A stretch of DNA of 64,000 nt from JAJRXR01 sp041987545 (GTDB lineage Bacteria > Planctomycetota > Phycisphaerae > Phycisphaerales > UBA1924), in NCBI GenBank assembly GCA_041987545.1, contig JBHIWH010000004.1, forward strand, positions 248,001 to 312,000. The letters run 5' to 3'. Shown piece by piece: positions 8,229 through 16,556 of this stretch (the stretch's first letter is position 1; each line of letters starts with the position of its first letter). Below the pieces are notes generated by a model. The model had not been told where the DNA came from and did not search any database. It was given only the letters and a program-made list of their open reading frames with translations. A program made the position numbers and the translations under genes.

Positions 8229-9251
8229 TCACTCGGCCGGGCGTCGGTAGATCGAGACCACGCCGAAGAGATGGTGCTCGAGGTTCATGCCCTGCTTGTC
8301 CCACCCGAGGGCGGCGCCGACTTGTCGGGCGCCCTCATCCTCGCGTTCGTCGTGGGCGATGACCTCGAAGCCGGCCGACTCCCAGTCGCCGCGCGCCCAC
8401 GGGTTCGCGATGTCGGCCGAGGGGCTGTAGCTCTCGCCCGGGGGCTCGTACTTGCCGCCGAGGGTGTAGACGACGAGCACGCCTCCCGGGCGGAGGGCGT
8501 CGTGCAGGGCGCGGAGGAAGTCGGCGTCGGGGACGCCGAAGTCCACGTGGGTGTACGCGGGGGTTTCCTGCGGCGGGTCGAGGTAGCCCCGCTTGAGCAG
8601 GTTGCGGACGACGATCAGGTCGAATCCATCGCCCACACGCTCTCGGGCGCCCTCGTCGCCAGGCCAGAGGTCGTGGACGAGCGTGACCGAGCCGTCGGGC
8701 CCGTCGCCGCGCTCGACGGGGCCCGTGTCGCCCGGGAGCGAGTACATGGCGCGGAGGATGGGATCGGGGTCGGCGCCGACGGCGTGGGCGCCCGCCTGGG
8801 CGAGCATGCGGAGCTGGCCCAGCTGGCCGAAGCCCAGGTCGAAGACGCGGGCGCCCTCGAGGAAGAACGGCTCGGCGTCGCTGGCGAGGTGCTCGGCTCC
8901 CAGGTCTATCGCTCGCAGGTAGGCCAGGGGCGAGCCGTACATCGTCGCGTAGTAGCGCTTCGCGGGCGCCGGCTCGAGGGCGCGCAGCCCCTCGCGCTCG
9001 TCCTCGGCGAGCCGCTCGTACTCGTCCTGGCTGTAGGCCTGCGTCCCCTCAGATGTGCGTCGGTAGTACACGCTCCGCGGCTCGAACTCGGGCAGGCGGG
9101 CGGCCTCGTCCAGCCACGCGCGGGCGGCGTCCGTCGTCGCGAGCGGGCGGAGCGCCTCGGCCTCGGCGGCGTACCCGTCCTGGGCGGGGGCGGGCGCCGC
9201 CGCGAGCGTGAGCGTGCAGAGCGTCGCGGCGCAGATGGATCGGTGGCGCAT
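8229..9251 (-). CDS. Exported methyltransferase-fold protein
   Basis: 340 aa. ATG at 9251 follows GGGAGA. A Sec signal peptide (about residues 1-23, cleavage after APAPAQ) precedes a region with Rossmann methyltransferase features: motif I VFDLGFGQLGQ, a following acidic strand end (GAHAVGADPDP), and late strands FDLIVVRNLL and GGVLVVYTLGG. The fold matches class I SAM methyltransferases, yet the protein should leave the cytoplasm, where SAM is not expected. It is paralogous to the next gene downstream of its promoter side (9349-10734), sharing YYxTxxGSPLxYxRxxDL and a conserved tail. Substrate and activity unknown. Confidence 0.75.
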   Translation of the reverse strand: MRHRSICAATLCTLTLAAAPAPAQDGYAAEAEALRPLATTDAARAWLDEAARLPEFEPRSVYYRRTSEGTQAYSQDEYERLAEDEREGLRALEPAPAKRYYATMYGSPLAYLRAIDLGAEHLASDAEPFFLEGARVFDLGFGQLGQLRMLAQAGAHAVGADPDPILRAMYSLPGDTGPVERGDGPDGSVTLVHDLWPGDEGARERVGDGFDLIVVRNLLKRGYLDPPQETPAYTHVDFGVPDADFLRALHDALRPGGVLVVYTLGGKYEPPGESYSPSADIANPWARGDWESAGFEVIAHDEREDEGARQVGAALGWDKQGMNLEHHLFGVVSIYRRPAE

Positions 9252-9348
9252 CGTCGGGGTCTCCCGGGGGTGGCGTGCCCCCGGTGTACCGCCGAGACTT
9301 GGTTCTGGTTGTCGGGGATCCCGTAGTCCGGGCTGCGGCTGTCGGGCT

Positions 9349-10734
9349 TCAGCCGCCCGGGTTGCTCTTGCGGATCGGCGTGCCCCAGGGGGTGAGCTCG
9401 ACCTCTTCCTCGGCCTCGCCCGCTCCGTCGTCGGCGGCCGCGTCGCGGACCTTGCGGGCCAGCGTGTACCTGGCGAACAGGAACCGCTCCAGGTTGATCC
9501 CGTTCTCGCCCTTGTCCATGTCGAGGGCGTAGCCGAGCTCGCGCATCGCCTCGTCGTCGTTGGCGTCCAGGGCGAGAAGCTCGAAGCCGGCGTCGGCCCA
9601 CTGCTGGCGGGAGAAGGGCGAGCTGATGTCGGCCCCGAGGCGGCGGTCGGGCCAGTCCTCGGGCGGATTGAAGCCCGTGTTGTAGATCATCACGAGCCCG
9701 CCGTCGTTCATGATGCGGTTGAGCTCGGCGAGGAAGAAGTCGGGATAGACGTCGAGGCGGACCCGGTGCTGCGCCTCCAGCTCTGCCTGGGGGTCCATCT
9801 TGCCGGCGCGGAGGACGTCGCGTGCGATGAACACGTCGTAGCCCTCGCCGACGAGATCGATGGCGCGCTCGCCCGCGGGCCAGCGGGCCTGGTGGAGCGT
9901 GATGGAGCCGGTCTTGCCCGCAGAACCGGTGACCTCGACGTCGGACTCACGCTCGTAGAGGGTGGCGACGAGGCTGGAGACGTCGGTCCCGACGACGTGG
10001 GCGCCGCACATCGCCATCATGCGGACCTGCCCGATCTGGCCGTAGCCGAAGTCGAGGATCTTCTTGCCCTCGAGCGTGTCGAGCCCGCCCGCCGTGGCGA
10101 GCAGGTCGACGGGCCGGGCGTAGCGGAGGGGCGAGCCGAAGATCGTCTCGTAGTACTGCTGCGTCTTGATCGTGAACGGGCGCAGCGGCTCCCGGGCCTC
10201 GACCGGCAGCCGGTCGTACTGCTCGACGGTCACCGCCTCGGGCACGGTCGCGGGGAGGATGTAGATCTTGTAGGGCTCGATCGCGGGCAGCGCGCGCGTC
10301 TGGTCGACAAACGCCTTGGCCAGCGCCGACTCGACCAGCGGCTCGACCCGGTCGGCCTGGGTGTCGTAGTAGCCGAGCACGCCCGGGCGCGCGGGCTGGG
10401 CCTCGGCGCCCGCCACGCCGATCGGCTCCATCTCGGGTTGGGTCTCGGTCTGGGCGGCGGCGATGACCTGCGCGGCGGGCTCGGCGCCGGCGTCCCGCGT
10501 CGCGTCCTCGGCGGTCTGTGTCGATGGGCTGACGGCTGGCTCGGGCTCGGGCTCGACCTGGGCAGGAGCGGGGGCGGGGGCGGCGGCCTCGACAATCCGG
10601 GGCGACTCGCCCCGCGGGGCCTCGACCTCGTTGGCGGGCGCCGGCTCGGACGCGGCCGCGGGCTCGCCGTCGGCGGCGCACCCGCCCAGTGCAAGGGTCA
10701 GGAGCAGGGCGGCGGCGGTCGTGGTGGTGCGCAT
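9349..10734 (-). CDS. Lipoprotein with methyltransferase-like Rossmann domain
   Basis: 461 aa. ATG at 10734 follows GGAGAAGATC. Residues 1-20 form a lipoprotein signal (LALGGC, Cys about residue 19). A linker of about 110 residues rich in Ala/Pro/Glu leads to the folded part. This holds ILDFGYGQIGQVRMM (motif I), HVVGTDVSS, and GGLVMIYNTGFNP, mirroring the neighbouring 8229-9251 product over about 300 residues. The C-terminal tail (about 430-461) is acidic and ends in Pro/Gly. It is expected to be tethered to a membrane facing the periplasm. Whether it binds SAM, another nucleotide, or nothing cannot be read from sequence. Confidence 0.75.
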   Translation of the reverse strand: MRTTTTAAALLLTLALGGCAADGEPAAASEPAPANEVEAPRGESPRIVEAAAPAPAPAQVEPEPEPAVSPSTQTAEDATRDAGAEPAAQVIAAAQTETQPEMEPIGVAGAEAQPARPGVLGYYDTQADRVEPLVESALAKAFVDQTRALPAIEPYKIYILPATVPEAVTVEQYDRLPVEAREPLRPFTIKTQQYYETIFGSPLRYARPVDLLATAGGLDTLEGKKILDFGYGQIGQVRMMAMCGAHVVGTDVSSLVATLYERESDVEVTGSAGKTGSITLHQARWPAGERAIDLVGEGYDVFIARDVLRAGKMDPQAELEAQHRVRLDVYPDFFLAELNRIMNDGGLVMIYNTGFNPPEDWPDRRLGADISSPFSRQQWADAGFELLALDANDDEAMRELGYALDMDKGENGINLERFLFARYTLARKVRDAAADDGAGEAEEEVELTPWGTPIRKSNPGG

Positions 10735-10773
10735 GATCTTCTCCGTACAGGGGATACGCCCCGAGGGTTGAGC

Positions 10774-11670
10774 CTAGGTGGCCCGGACCGGCGTCAGCGG
10801 GCGGACCAGGCCCGGGCAGGCCGCGGGCGCCGGGGGGTCGTCCAGGTCGATCGGCAGGTACACGCCCCGGGCGTGATCCGAGGACAGGACGAGGGCGTTG
10901 GGCTCGACGAGCGTGACGCCCGAGGGGGCGTGCTCGTGCCCCAGGATGAACATGTTGACCCCCCACCGCTCGACCAGGTCCTCGAGCAGCTCGGCGTCGT
11001 ACCCCCGCCCCCAGATGAGCAGGTGCACCGAGCCGCGGCGGGGCTCGTAGTCCTCCTCCGTCAGCTCGCGCGTCAGGATCGAGGGATCGAACCGCTGCAT
11101 CATCGCGGGCCCGGGCAGGGAGTGGGCGCACAGGATGTCGCCCCTGGGCGTGCAGACCCGCAGGGCGATGGGCATGGAGAGGACGAACTGGGTGATCGCG
11201 TCCTCGACGCGCTCGGCCTCGCCGGCGAAGGCGTAGTGCAGACCGTCGCGGAACGCCTCGACGACGCGGACGCCGTTCTTGATGATGCCCGACCCGAGCA
11301 CCTGGGCCAGCTCGTGGTTGGCCAGGAGCGTGTGCACGTGCTCGGGGTGCCGCGCCTTGAGGGCGGCGACCCTGGCCAGCGCCCGGTACGAGAAGTCCAT
11401 GCCCGAGACGAGCGTCTCGGGGTGGATGATCTCGTGCAGGGTCAGGTGCGCGCGCTGATCGGGGTCGTCGTCGTCGCGCAGGCCGGCGGCCTCGACGAGG
11501 CGGGCGAAGTGGACGGGGTTGTCGTGCAGGTCGCCGGTCGCGATCAGGCGCCCGGGGGCGGAGATCCGGTCGATGGAGGCGTCGCGGCAGGACGCGTCGC
11601 GGTTGGCCGCCGCCCCCTCGAGGAAGACCGCGCTGACCTCGTCCGGGCTGTTCAGGTCCGGGGCGTGCAC
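10774..11670 (-). CDS. Calcineurin-like phosphoesterase coupled to a protein kinase gene
   Basis: 298 aa from a GTG at 11670 (MHAPDLNSP), preceded by GAGGCG. Metallophosphatase motifs: ATGDLHDN (metal Asp/His), LLANHE in place of GNHD, an internal CAHSLPG, and ILGHEHAPSG near the C-terminus. The layout resembles PPP-type protein phosphatases and bacterial diadenosine tetraphosphatases. It starts only 4 nt after the stop of the Ser/Thr kinase gene, so the two are almost surely co-translated. A kinase/phosphatase pair acting on shared targets is the natural reading (inference). Confidence 0.78.
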   Translation of the reverse strand: MHAPDLNSPDEVSAVFLEGAAANRDASCRDASIDRISAPGRLIATGDLHDNPVHFARLVEAAGLRDDDDPDQRAHLTLHEIIHPETLVSGMDFSYRALARVAALKARHPEHVHTLLANHELAQVLGSGIIKNGVRVVEAFRDGLHYAFAGEAERVEDAITQFVLSMPIALRVCTPRGDILCAHSLPGPAMMQRFDPSILTRELTEEDYEPRRGSVHLLIWGRGYDAELLEDLVERWGVNMFILGHEHAPSGVTLVEPNALVLSSDHARGVYLPIDLDDPPAPAACPGLVRPLTPVRAT

Positions 11671-11674
11671 CGCC

Positions 11675-12589
11675 TCAGTCCAGGCCCTCGAGCGTGAGCC
11701 CGGCCCTCGAGGCGTCGGACTCGGCCCGCGAGCGGAGCACGCCGAGGATCAGCTCGAGCCTGTCGCAGACCGACTGCATCTCGGGTCGGTCGCCCGGCTC
11801 GACCTCGACGCACTTCATGACCAGCTCGTCGAGCCGCTCGTCGATGTGCTTGTTGATCTCGCGGGCCGGGGTGGGCTTCTCGATGAGCCCCGCGTCGAGC
11901 GAGCCGACGAGCGAGCTGTCGTCCTTGGCCAGGGCGGTGGGGATGTGCCTGCGGGTGAGGATCCAGTACATCGTCGCGCCGAGGTTGTACACGTCGGTCT
12001 TGGGCGTGATCTCGCGCCGGTGGACCTGCTCGGGGGCGATGTAGTCGGGCGTGCCCTGGATGCGGGGCTTGACGGTGCCCACCTTGCAGCTCTGGCCCAG
12101 GTCGATGATCTTGGCCAGCTTGTGGTCGCTCATGTCCGTGCAGACCATGACGTTGTGGGGCTTCATGTCCGCGTGGACGATGCCCCGCTCGTGCATCTGC
12201 GCCAGCGCGCTGGCGGTCTGCTTGAACAGGTCCACCGCCTCGACGAACGTCCTGGGGCGGTACTCGTCGAGGGCGACGCCGTCGACGAACTCCATGACTA
12301 GGTACAGCTCCCTGGCGGCCAGGAGCGAGCCCTTCTTGATGATGCGGGGGATCTTGCGGATCGACTCGTGGTCGAGCCGCTGGGCAATCTTGTACTCGCT
12401 CTCGGCCTGGTCGAGGAAGCGCTGGTCCTTGGGCCCGATCTTGGCCACGTGCTTGAGCGCCCAGACCTGCTTGGTCTTGGGGTCCTGGACGAGGTAGACG
12501 ACCGAGGCGGCGCCCCGGCCGATGTCGGCCAGCACGCGGAATCCCTCGACGAGATCGCCCTTCTCCTTGATGTCCGGGAAGCTCGACAT
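11675..12589 (-). CDS. Serine/threonine protein kinase
   Basis: 304 aa, a stand-alone Hanks-type kinase without membrane segment or sensor domain. Glycine loop IGRGAASVVY (24-32), ATP-binding K46 in WALKHV, catalytic loop VHADMKPHN (D141, with Ala for the usual Arg of HRD), metal-binding DLG (D163, in place of DFG), and the activation-segment end GTPDYIAPEQ (179-188). It lacks the classical Arg before the catalytic Asp, so it may not need activation-loop phosphorylation (family knowledge). The phosphatase-like gene follows 4 nt downstream. Confidence 0.9.
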   Translation of the reverse strand: MSSFPDIKEKGDLVEGFRVLADIGRGAASVVYLVQDPKTKQVWALKHVAKIGPKDQRFLDQAESEYKIAQRLDHESIRKIPRIIKKGSLLAARELYLVMEFVDGVALDEYRPRTFVEAVDLFKQTASALAQMHERGIVHADMKPHNVMVCTDMSDHKLAKIIDLGQSCKVGTVKPRIQGTPDYIAPEQVHRREITPKTDVYNLGATMYWILTRRHIPTALAKDDSSLVGSLDAGLIEKPTPAREINKHIDERLDELVMKCVEVEPGDRPEMQSVCDRLELILGVLRSRAESDASRAGLTLEGLD

Positions 12590-12805
12590 GCTCGGCGTGG
12601 CGCCCGCGATCGGGGACGGGCCGCCGGCCCCGCCCCAGAGCGGGCCGGGAGATCGACGGCCTGCGGTGGACTCGCCCCGCCCCCTTGGCGGGATCTCGAC
12701 ACGCCGATCTTAGTCGGCCGGGGCCCGATCGGGACACCAGCATGCCCGGACAACGACGCCCAGTTGGGGGCGTGGCGGGGCGGGCTGTGATCGATGCGAG
12801 GGGCG

Positions 12806-13471
12806 TCAGGGCGCCGAGCGGATCAGCTCGCGGAACTCGGCGGCCGGGAAGTACGCGCCGGGCGAGCGGGTGCTGGCCAGGTCCGAGTGCAGATATACGC
12901 GCTCGGGGGGCACGCCGGTCTCTTTCATGACGGCCGAGACGAGCTCGACGAGGCGGCCCATCTGCGCGTCGGAGAACTGGCGGCGGTCGCCGTCGCCCAC
13001 GAGGCAGATGCCCACGGACGTGCGGTTGTATGACTGGCCGGCGGGGCCGGCGACGTGGGCGCCCGGGAGCTGCTCGAGCCAGCGGTAGCCGACGTGGATC
13101 TCGCCGTCGCCCATGCCCGAGCCGTTGCCGATGACGAAGTGGTACCCGAGGCCGGTCAGGCCCATGGACCGGTGCCGCTCGTCGATCGCCTGGGGCGAGC
13201 CGACGGGCGAGGCGGAGTGGTGGATGACGATGGCGTTCCAGCCCGCGTCATCGACGGGGGTCTGGGTGCGGAAGACGGACTCGATGGAGGAGGGGCCCGA
13301 GAGGGAGGCGAGGGGCGAGAGGGTGGCGCCCTGGCGCAGCCCGGTCGCGCCGCCCGAGAGGGCGGAGAGCCCGCCGCCGACGAGGGTCATCGAGGCCGCC
13401 AGGGCGGCCCAGACGGTCTTCGTCCGGCGCGAGAAACGCGGTCCCTGCTGGTCCTGGCGCGTCCTGGCCAA
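12806..13471 (-). CDS. Amidase_2/PGRP-fold peptidoglycan protein, zinc site altered
   Basis: 221 aa from a TTG at 13471 with AGGG 7 nt upstream; no ATG or GTG is nearby. A basic N-terminus and a membrane segment (about 19-40) anchor or export it. The amidase_2 / peptidoglycan recognition fold follows: IVIHHSAS (first zinc His, 84), GYHFVIGNG with Tyr110, VGICLVGDG, and YLHSDLASTRSPG (second zinc His 195). The third ligand, normally Cys (TxCPG) or Asp in AmpD, is Ser203. Non-catalytic animal PGRPs carry the same Cys-to-Ser change, so this protein may bind rather than cut peptidoglycan. Confidence 0.82.
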   Translation of the reverse strand: MARTRQDQQGPRFSRRTKTVWAALAASMTLVGGGLSALSGGATGLRQGATLSPLASLSGPSSIESVFRTQTPVDDAGWNAIVIHHSASPVGSPQAIDERHRSMGLTGLGYHFVIGNGSGMGDGEIHVGYRWLEQLPGAHVAGPAGQSYNRTSVGICLVGDGDRRQFSDAQMGRLVELVSAVMKETGVPPERVYLHSDLASTRSPGAYFPAAEFRELIRSAP

Positions 13472-13626
13472 GTGGCAACCCTGCCGATTCGGAGTCCGTT
13501 CGACGCGCGGCAGCCGTGCCGGCGCACTCTGAGACTACCAACCGATCGGAGAACTCGCCCCGGACGCTTCGAGTTTCTCGGTGGATTCGTCGCGACTGGC
13601 GCGGCGCGACGCGCGGCAAGGCCCGA

Positions 13627-13857
13627 TCAGTCCACGCGGAGCAGGCGCCCTCGCAGGTTCGGGGTTCGCTCGCCGTACTCGTTCTCGGTGAACGGCGGCA
13701 CGTCCTCGTACCTGGTCCGGTCATACCGATCAAACTGCGAGCGCGGGCCGTCGCGGTCCAGGGGCGACTTGATGCAACCGCCCGCGCACAGGGCGGCGAG
13801 CAGGGCCATCGCGGCGGTGAGGCGGGCGCGTGGGTGGCGCCCCGTCGTGTCGTCCAT
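13627..13857 (-). CDS. Small hypothetical lipoprotein
   Basis: 76 aa. Residues 1-28 are a basic stretch plus hydrophobic segment ending in the lipobox-like LCAGGC. The mature part is about 48 residues, strongly charged, with many Arg, Asp and Tyr (PRSQFDRYDRTRYEDVPPF). It probably sits in the envelope. It shows no similarity I can name. It is isolated between the amidase-like gene and a putative minus-strand terminator. Confidence 0.6.
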   Translation of the reverse strand: MDDTTGRHPRARLTAAMALLAALCAGGCIKSPLDRDGPRSQFDRYDRTRYEDVPPFTENEYGERTPNLRGRLLRVD

Positions 13858-13907
13858 GATCGGCGGGCCTCGCGAGAACCAGCGGCCGGACCCGTCGTGG
13901 GGGTCCC

Positions 13908-13941
13908 AAAAAACAGTGTACCGCCCCCTGGTGAGGGGCGG
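13908..13941 (-). terminator. Possible intrinsic terminator downstream of trmL
   Basis: On the minus strand a 7-bp stem (13935-13941 with 13921-13927) is followed after 7 nt by six T residues (13908-13913). The gap between stem and T-tract is longer than ideal. It would end the SPOUT methyltransferase transcript. Confidence 0.35.
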
Positions 13942-14064
13942 CCACTGGAGGAGAGAGAGATGAGTCGGGGAACCGGCGGGTCAGGCCGGAGAGTTCGTCA
14001 ATCACTTATCGGTACGTCGGCCCCGCGGGGGAGTTCGCGCCCGGGGCACGACATCCGCGCGGAT

Positions 14065-14595
14065 TCACACTCGGCCGGTTCTCGCGATCCGCCCCGCCGA
14101 GTCGAGCTCCAGTTCACCGCGACCAACCATTTGCCGAACACACTCGTGGGCCGCGGCGGTCGCGACCGTCCCCACGTTGAGCGAGCGCTCGCCCGGGGCG
14201 ATGGGCAGGCAGACGGCCGAGTCGGCGAAGCGACGCAGCACGTCGTCTCCCAGGCCGGTCGTCTCCTTGCCCAGCAGCAGGTGGTCGCCCGGGCGGATCC
14301 GGGCCTCCCAGATCGGGCGGGCGGCCCGGGCGCTCAGGGCCCAGATCGTCGGCGCCCGGGGTGAGTCGACGGCGGCGGCGGCGAGGTACGCCTCCAGGTC
14401 CCCGTGCTCGCGGACGTCGAGGCGGTCCCAGTAGTCGAGGCCCGCGCGGCGGCGGGCCTTGTCGTCGATGTCGAAGCCGAGCGGGTGGATCAGGTGCAGG
14501 GCGGCGCCGAGGGCGACGCACGTGCGGCCGATCACGCCCGTGTTGTTCGGGATCTCGGGCTCGAGCAGGGCGATGTGCAGCCAGGGATCGGGCAC
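14065..14595 (-). CDS. trmL: tRNA (cytidine(34)-2'-O)-methyltransferase, TrmL-like
   Basis: 176 aa from a GTG at 14595. SPOUT (SpoU) fold, short form without an N-terminal extension, as in TrmL, which methylates the 2'-OH of the wobble nucleotide in certain leucine tRNAs. Motifs: EIPNNTGVIGRT (motif 1), the signature GFDIDDKARRRAGLDYW, LLLGKETTGL (motif 2) and PGERSLNVGTVATAAAHE (motif 3), which form the trefoil knot that binds SAM. It follows another SPOUT gene with a 21-nt gap, probably one operon. Confidence 0.9.
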   Translation of the reverse strand: MPDPWLHIALLEPEIPNNTGVIGRTCVALGAALHLIHPLGFDIDDKARRRAGLDYWDRLDVREHGDLEAYLAAAAVDSPRAPTIWALSARAARPIWEARIRPGDHLLLGKETTGLGDDVLRRFADSAVCLPIAPGERSLNVGTVATAAAHECVRQMVGRGELELDSAGRIARTGRV

Positions 14596-14616
14596 GACGC
14601 GAGGATAGGTACGCGG

Positions 14617-15495
14617 CTAGACCGAGCCGCAGACTCGGGCGAGCGCGATCGAGGCCGCGACGGTCACGTTCAGCGAATCAGCGCCCGGCCTCTGCCCGAT
14701 CCGGGCACGCGTTTCGGCGGTCGCCATCGCCCCTGGCGTGAGCCCGGGCCCCTCGGCGCCGACGAGCAGGGCCACGCGCTCGCCCGGGTCGATCTCGAGT
14801 TCTCCCAGCGGGACCGCGTCGGGCGCGGGCGTCAGCGCGATCGTGCGGAATCCGGCGACCGACAGCGCGGACAGGCCGTGCGGCCAGTCCTCGAGTGTCG
14901 CGAAGGGCACGTGCAGCGCGTGCCCGATCGAGACGCGCAGCGCTCGGCGGTACAGCGGGTCGCAGCAGCGCGGGCTGAGCAGTGCACCCGGCGCCCGCGC
15001 CCGATCCGGGTCGGCCAGCACGCCCAGCGAGCGGAGGATCCCGCCAACGTTGTCGTGGTTGGCCAGGTCCTCCATGACCACCAGCACCCGCGATCGATCG
15101 ATCACGTCCGCCGGCGTCCGGTCGGCGCCGCGGCGAGCGCACGCGAGCACGCCCCGGTGGATGTCGAAGCCGGCGATCGTCGCCATCAGCTCGCGCGGGG
15201 CGACGTACACGGGCGTGGACCCGGGCAGGCGGGCCAACACTTCGCCCATCGTGTCCAGCCGCGTCCGCGAGATGAGGACCGACTCGGGCTCGTAGGTCGA
15301 GTCGATCAGCTCGCGGACGACCAGCTCGCCCTCGGCCATGAAGAGCCCGCCGCCCATGCCCGTCGGCGTCGAGTCCGCCCCGGCGCCCGGATTGTGAGCG
15401 GCGCGGAGCCAGGCGTCCTTCTGATCGCGGTAGGCCGCCAGGCGCGGATCGTCCGCGTCCGAGACCTCGATCAGGTTGGGCTGCGGGGTGGGCAT
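14617..15495 (-). CDS. TrmH-family (SpoU) RNA 2'-O-methyltransferase
   Basis: 292 aa. The N-terminal part (about 1-130) matches the substrate-binding region of rRNA/tRNA 2'-O-methyltransferases, and the C-terminal SPOUT domain holds NHDNVGGILRS (motif 1), LLVGAEGPGL (motif 2) and SLNVTVAASIAL (motif 3). The target (23S rRNA or tRNA) cannot be decided. ATG at 15495. It is the first gene of a two-gene SPOUT operon with trmL and is divergent from uppP. Confidence 0.88.
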   Translation of the reverse strand: MPTPQPNLIEVSDADDPRLAAYRDQKDAWLRAAHNPGAGADSTPTGMGGGLFMAEGELVVRELIDSTYEPESVLISRTRLDTMGEVLARLPGSTPVYVAPRELMATIAGFDIHRGVLACARRGADRTPADVIDRSRVLVVMEDLANHDNVGGILRSLGVLADPDRARAPGALLSPRCCDPLYRRALRVSIGHALHVPFATLEDWPHGLSALSVAGFRTIALTPAPDAVPLGELEIDPGERVALLVGAEGPGLTPGAMATAETRARIGQRPGADSLNVTVAASIALARVCGSV

Positions 15496-15590
15496 GGCCG
15501 ATGGAGTGCGGGACGAGCGGTTCTCGGCGAACCCTACACTCGCCCCCCTTCACCCGCGGGCACGCCCCCGCGCCCCAAGGAGCACGGCCC

Positions 15591-16556
15591 GTGGAACTCT
15601 GGCAGGCGGCGATCCTGGGGCTGGTCGAGGGGATCACCGAGTACCTCCCCATCAGCTCGACCGGGCACCTGATCCTGGCCTCGGGACTGATGGGCCTGGA
15701 CACGCCCGAGCAGAAGGCCTCGGTGGACGCGTTCAACATCGTGATCCAGGGCGGGGCGATCCTGGCCGTGCTCGGGCTGTACTGGCCTCGGGTCGTCCAG
15801 ATGCTCCGGGGCCTGATCGGCAAGGACCGGGACGGCCTGCGGCTGGCCATCAACATCGTCGTCGCCTTCATCCCGGCGGCGGTGCTCGGCGTGCTGCTCG
15901 ACGACCTGATCGAGGCGTGGCTGTTCTACACGGTCCCCGTGCTCGCGGCGCTCGCGCTGGGCGGGGTGTACATGATCCTGCTCGACCGGTGGAAGATCCG
16001 GATCCACCTGGAATCCGACCCGCAGCACGACGAGACAGAGACGACGAGACAGATCACGGACCTGACCTGGCGCCAGGCGCTGATCATCGGGTTCATGCAG
16101 ACGATCGCGATGATCCCGGGGACCAGCCGGAGCATGATGACGATCACGGCGGGCGTGCTGGTCGGGCTCAGGCCCAAGCAGGCCGCCGAGTTCAGCTTCC
16201 TGCTCGGCCTGCCCACGCTCGGCGGGGCGTGCGTCTACAAGCTGGCCAAGAACCTGAGGGAGTCGAGCGACGCGGGGACGCCCAACATGTTCGAGGTCAT
16301 CGGCTGGGCGCCGATCGTCGTGGGGCTGGTCGTGGCGACGGTGTCGGCGGCCCTGGCGGTCAGGTGGCTGGTGGCCTTCCTGACGAGGCACGGGCTGGAG
16401 CCGTTCGGCTGGTACCGGATCGTGCTGTGTGCCGTCCTGGGGGGGGCGATCGCGCTGGGTTGGGTCGAGATCGGGGGCGGGCAGGCCGATACTCCCCAGG
16501 AGACACAGGGCGTCCAAGGCCCGGACGTCGAGACCCCAGAGCCCGGCAGCCCATGA
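15591..16556 (+). CDS. uppP: Undecaprenyl-diphosphatase
   Basis: 321 aa from a GTG at 15591, preceded by AAGGAG; the longer open frame (from 15501) has no coding signature. Polytopic BacA/UppP phosphatase that dephosphorylates undecaprenyl diphosphate on the periplasmic face to recycle the lipid carrier for peptidoglycan and polysaccharide synthesis. Both signatures are visible: EGITEYLPISSTGH near the N-terminus and PGTSRSMMT in the middle. About eight membrane segments. The tail (about 300-321) is hydrophilic. Its TGA overlaps the serA start (ATGA). Confidence 0.95.
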   Translation: MELWQAAILGLVEGITEYLPISSTGHLILASGLMGLDTPEQKASVDAFNIVIQGGAILAVLGLYWPRVVQMLRGLIGKDRDGLRLAINIVVAFIPAAVLGVLLDDLIEAWLFYTVPVLAALALGGVYMILLDRWKIRIHLESDPQHDETETTRQITDLTWRQALIIGFMQTIAMIPGTSRSMMTITAGVLVGLRPKQAAEFSFLLGLPTLGGACVYKLAKNLRESSDAGTPNMFEVIGWAPIVVGLVVATVSAALAVRWLVAFLTRHGLEPFGWYRIVLCAVLGGAIALGWVEIGGGQADTPQETQGVQGPDVETPEPGSP

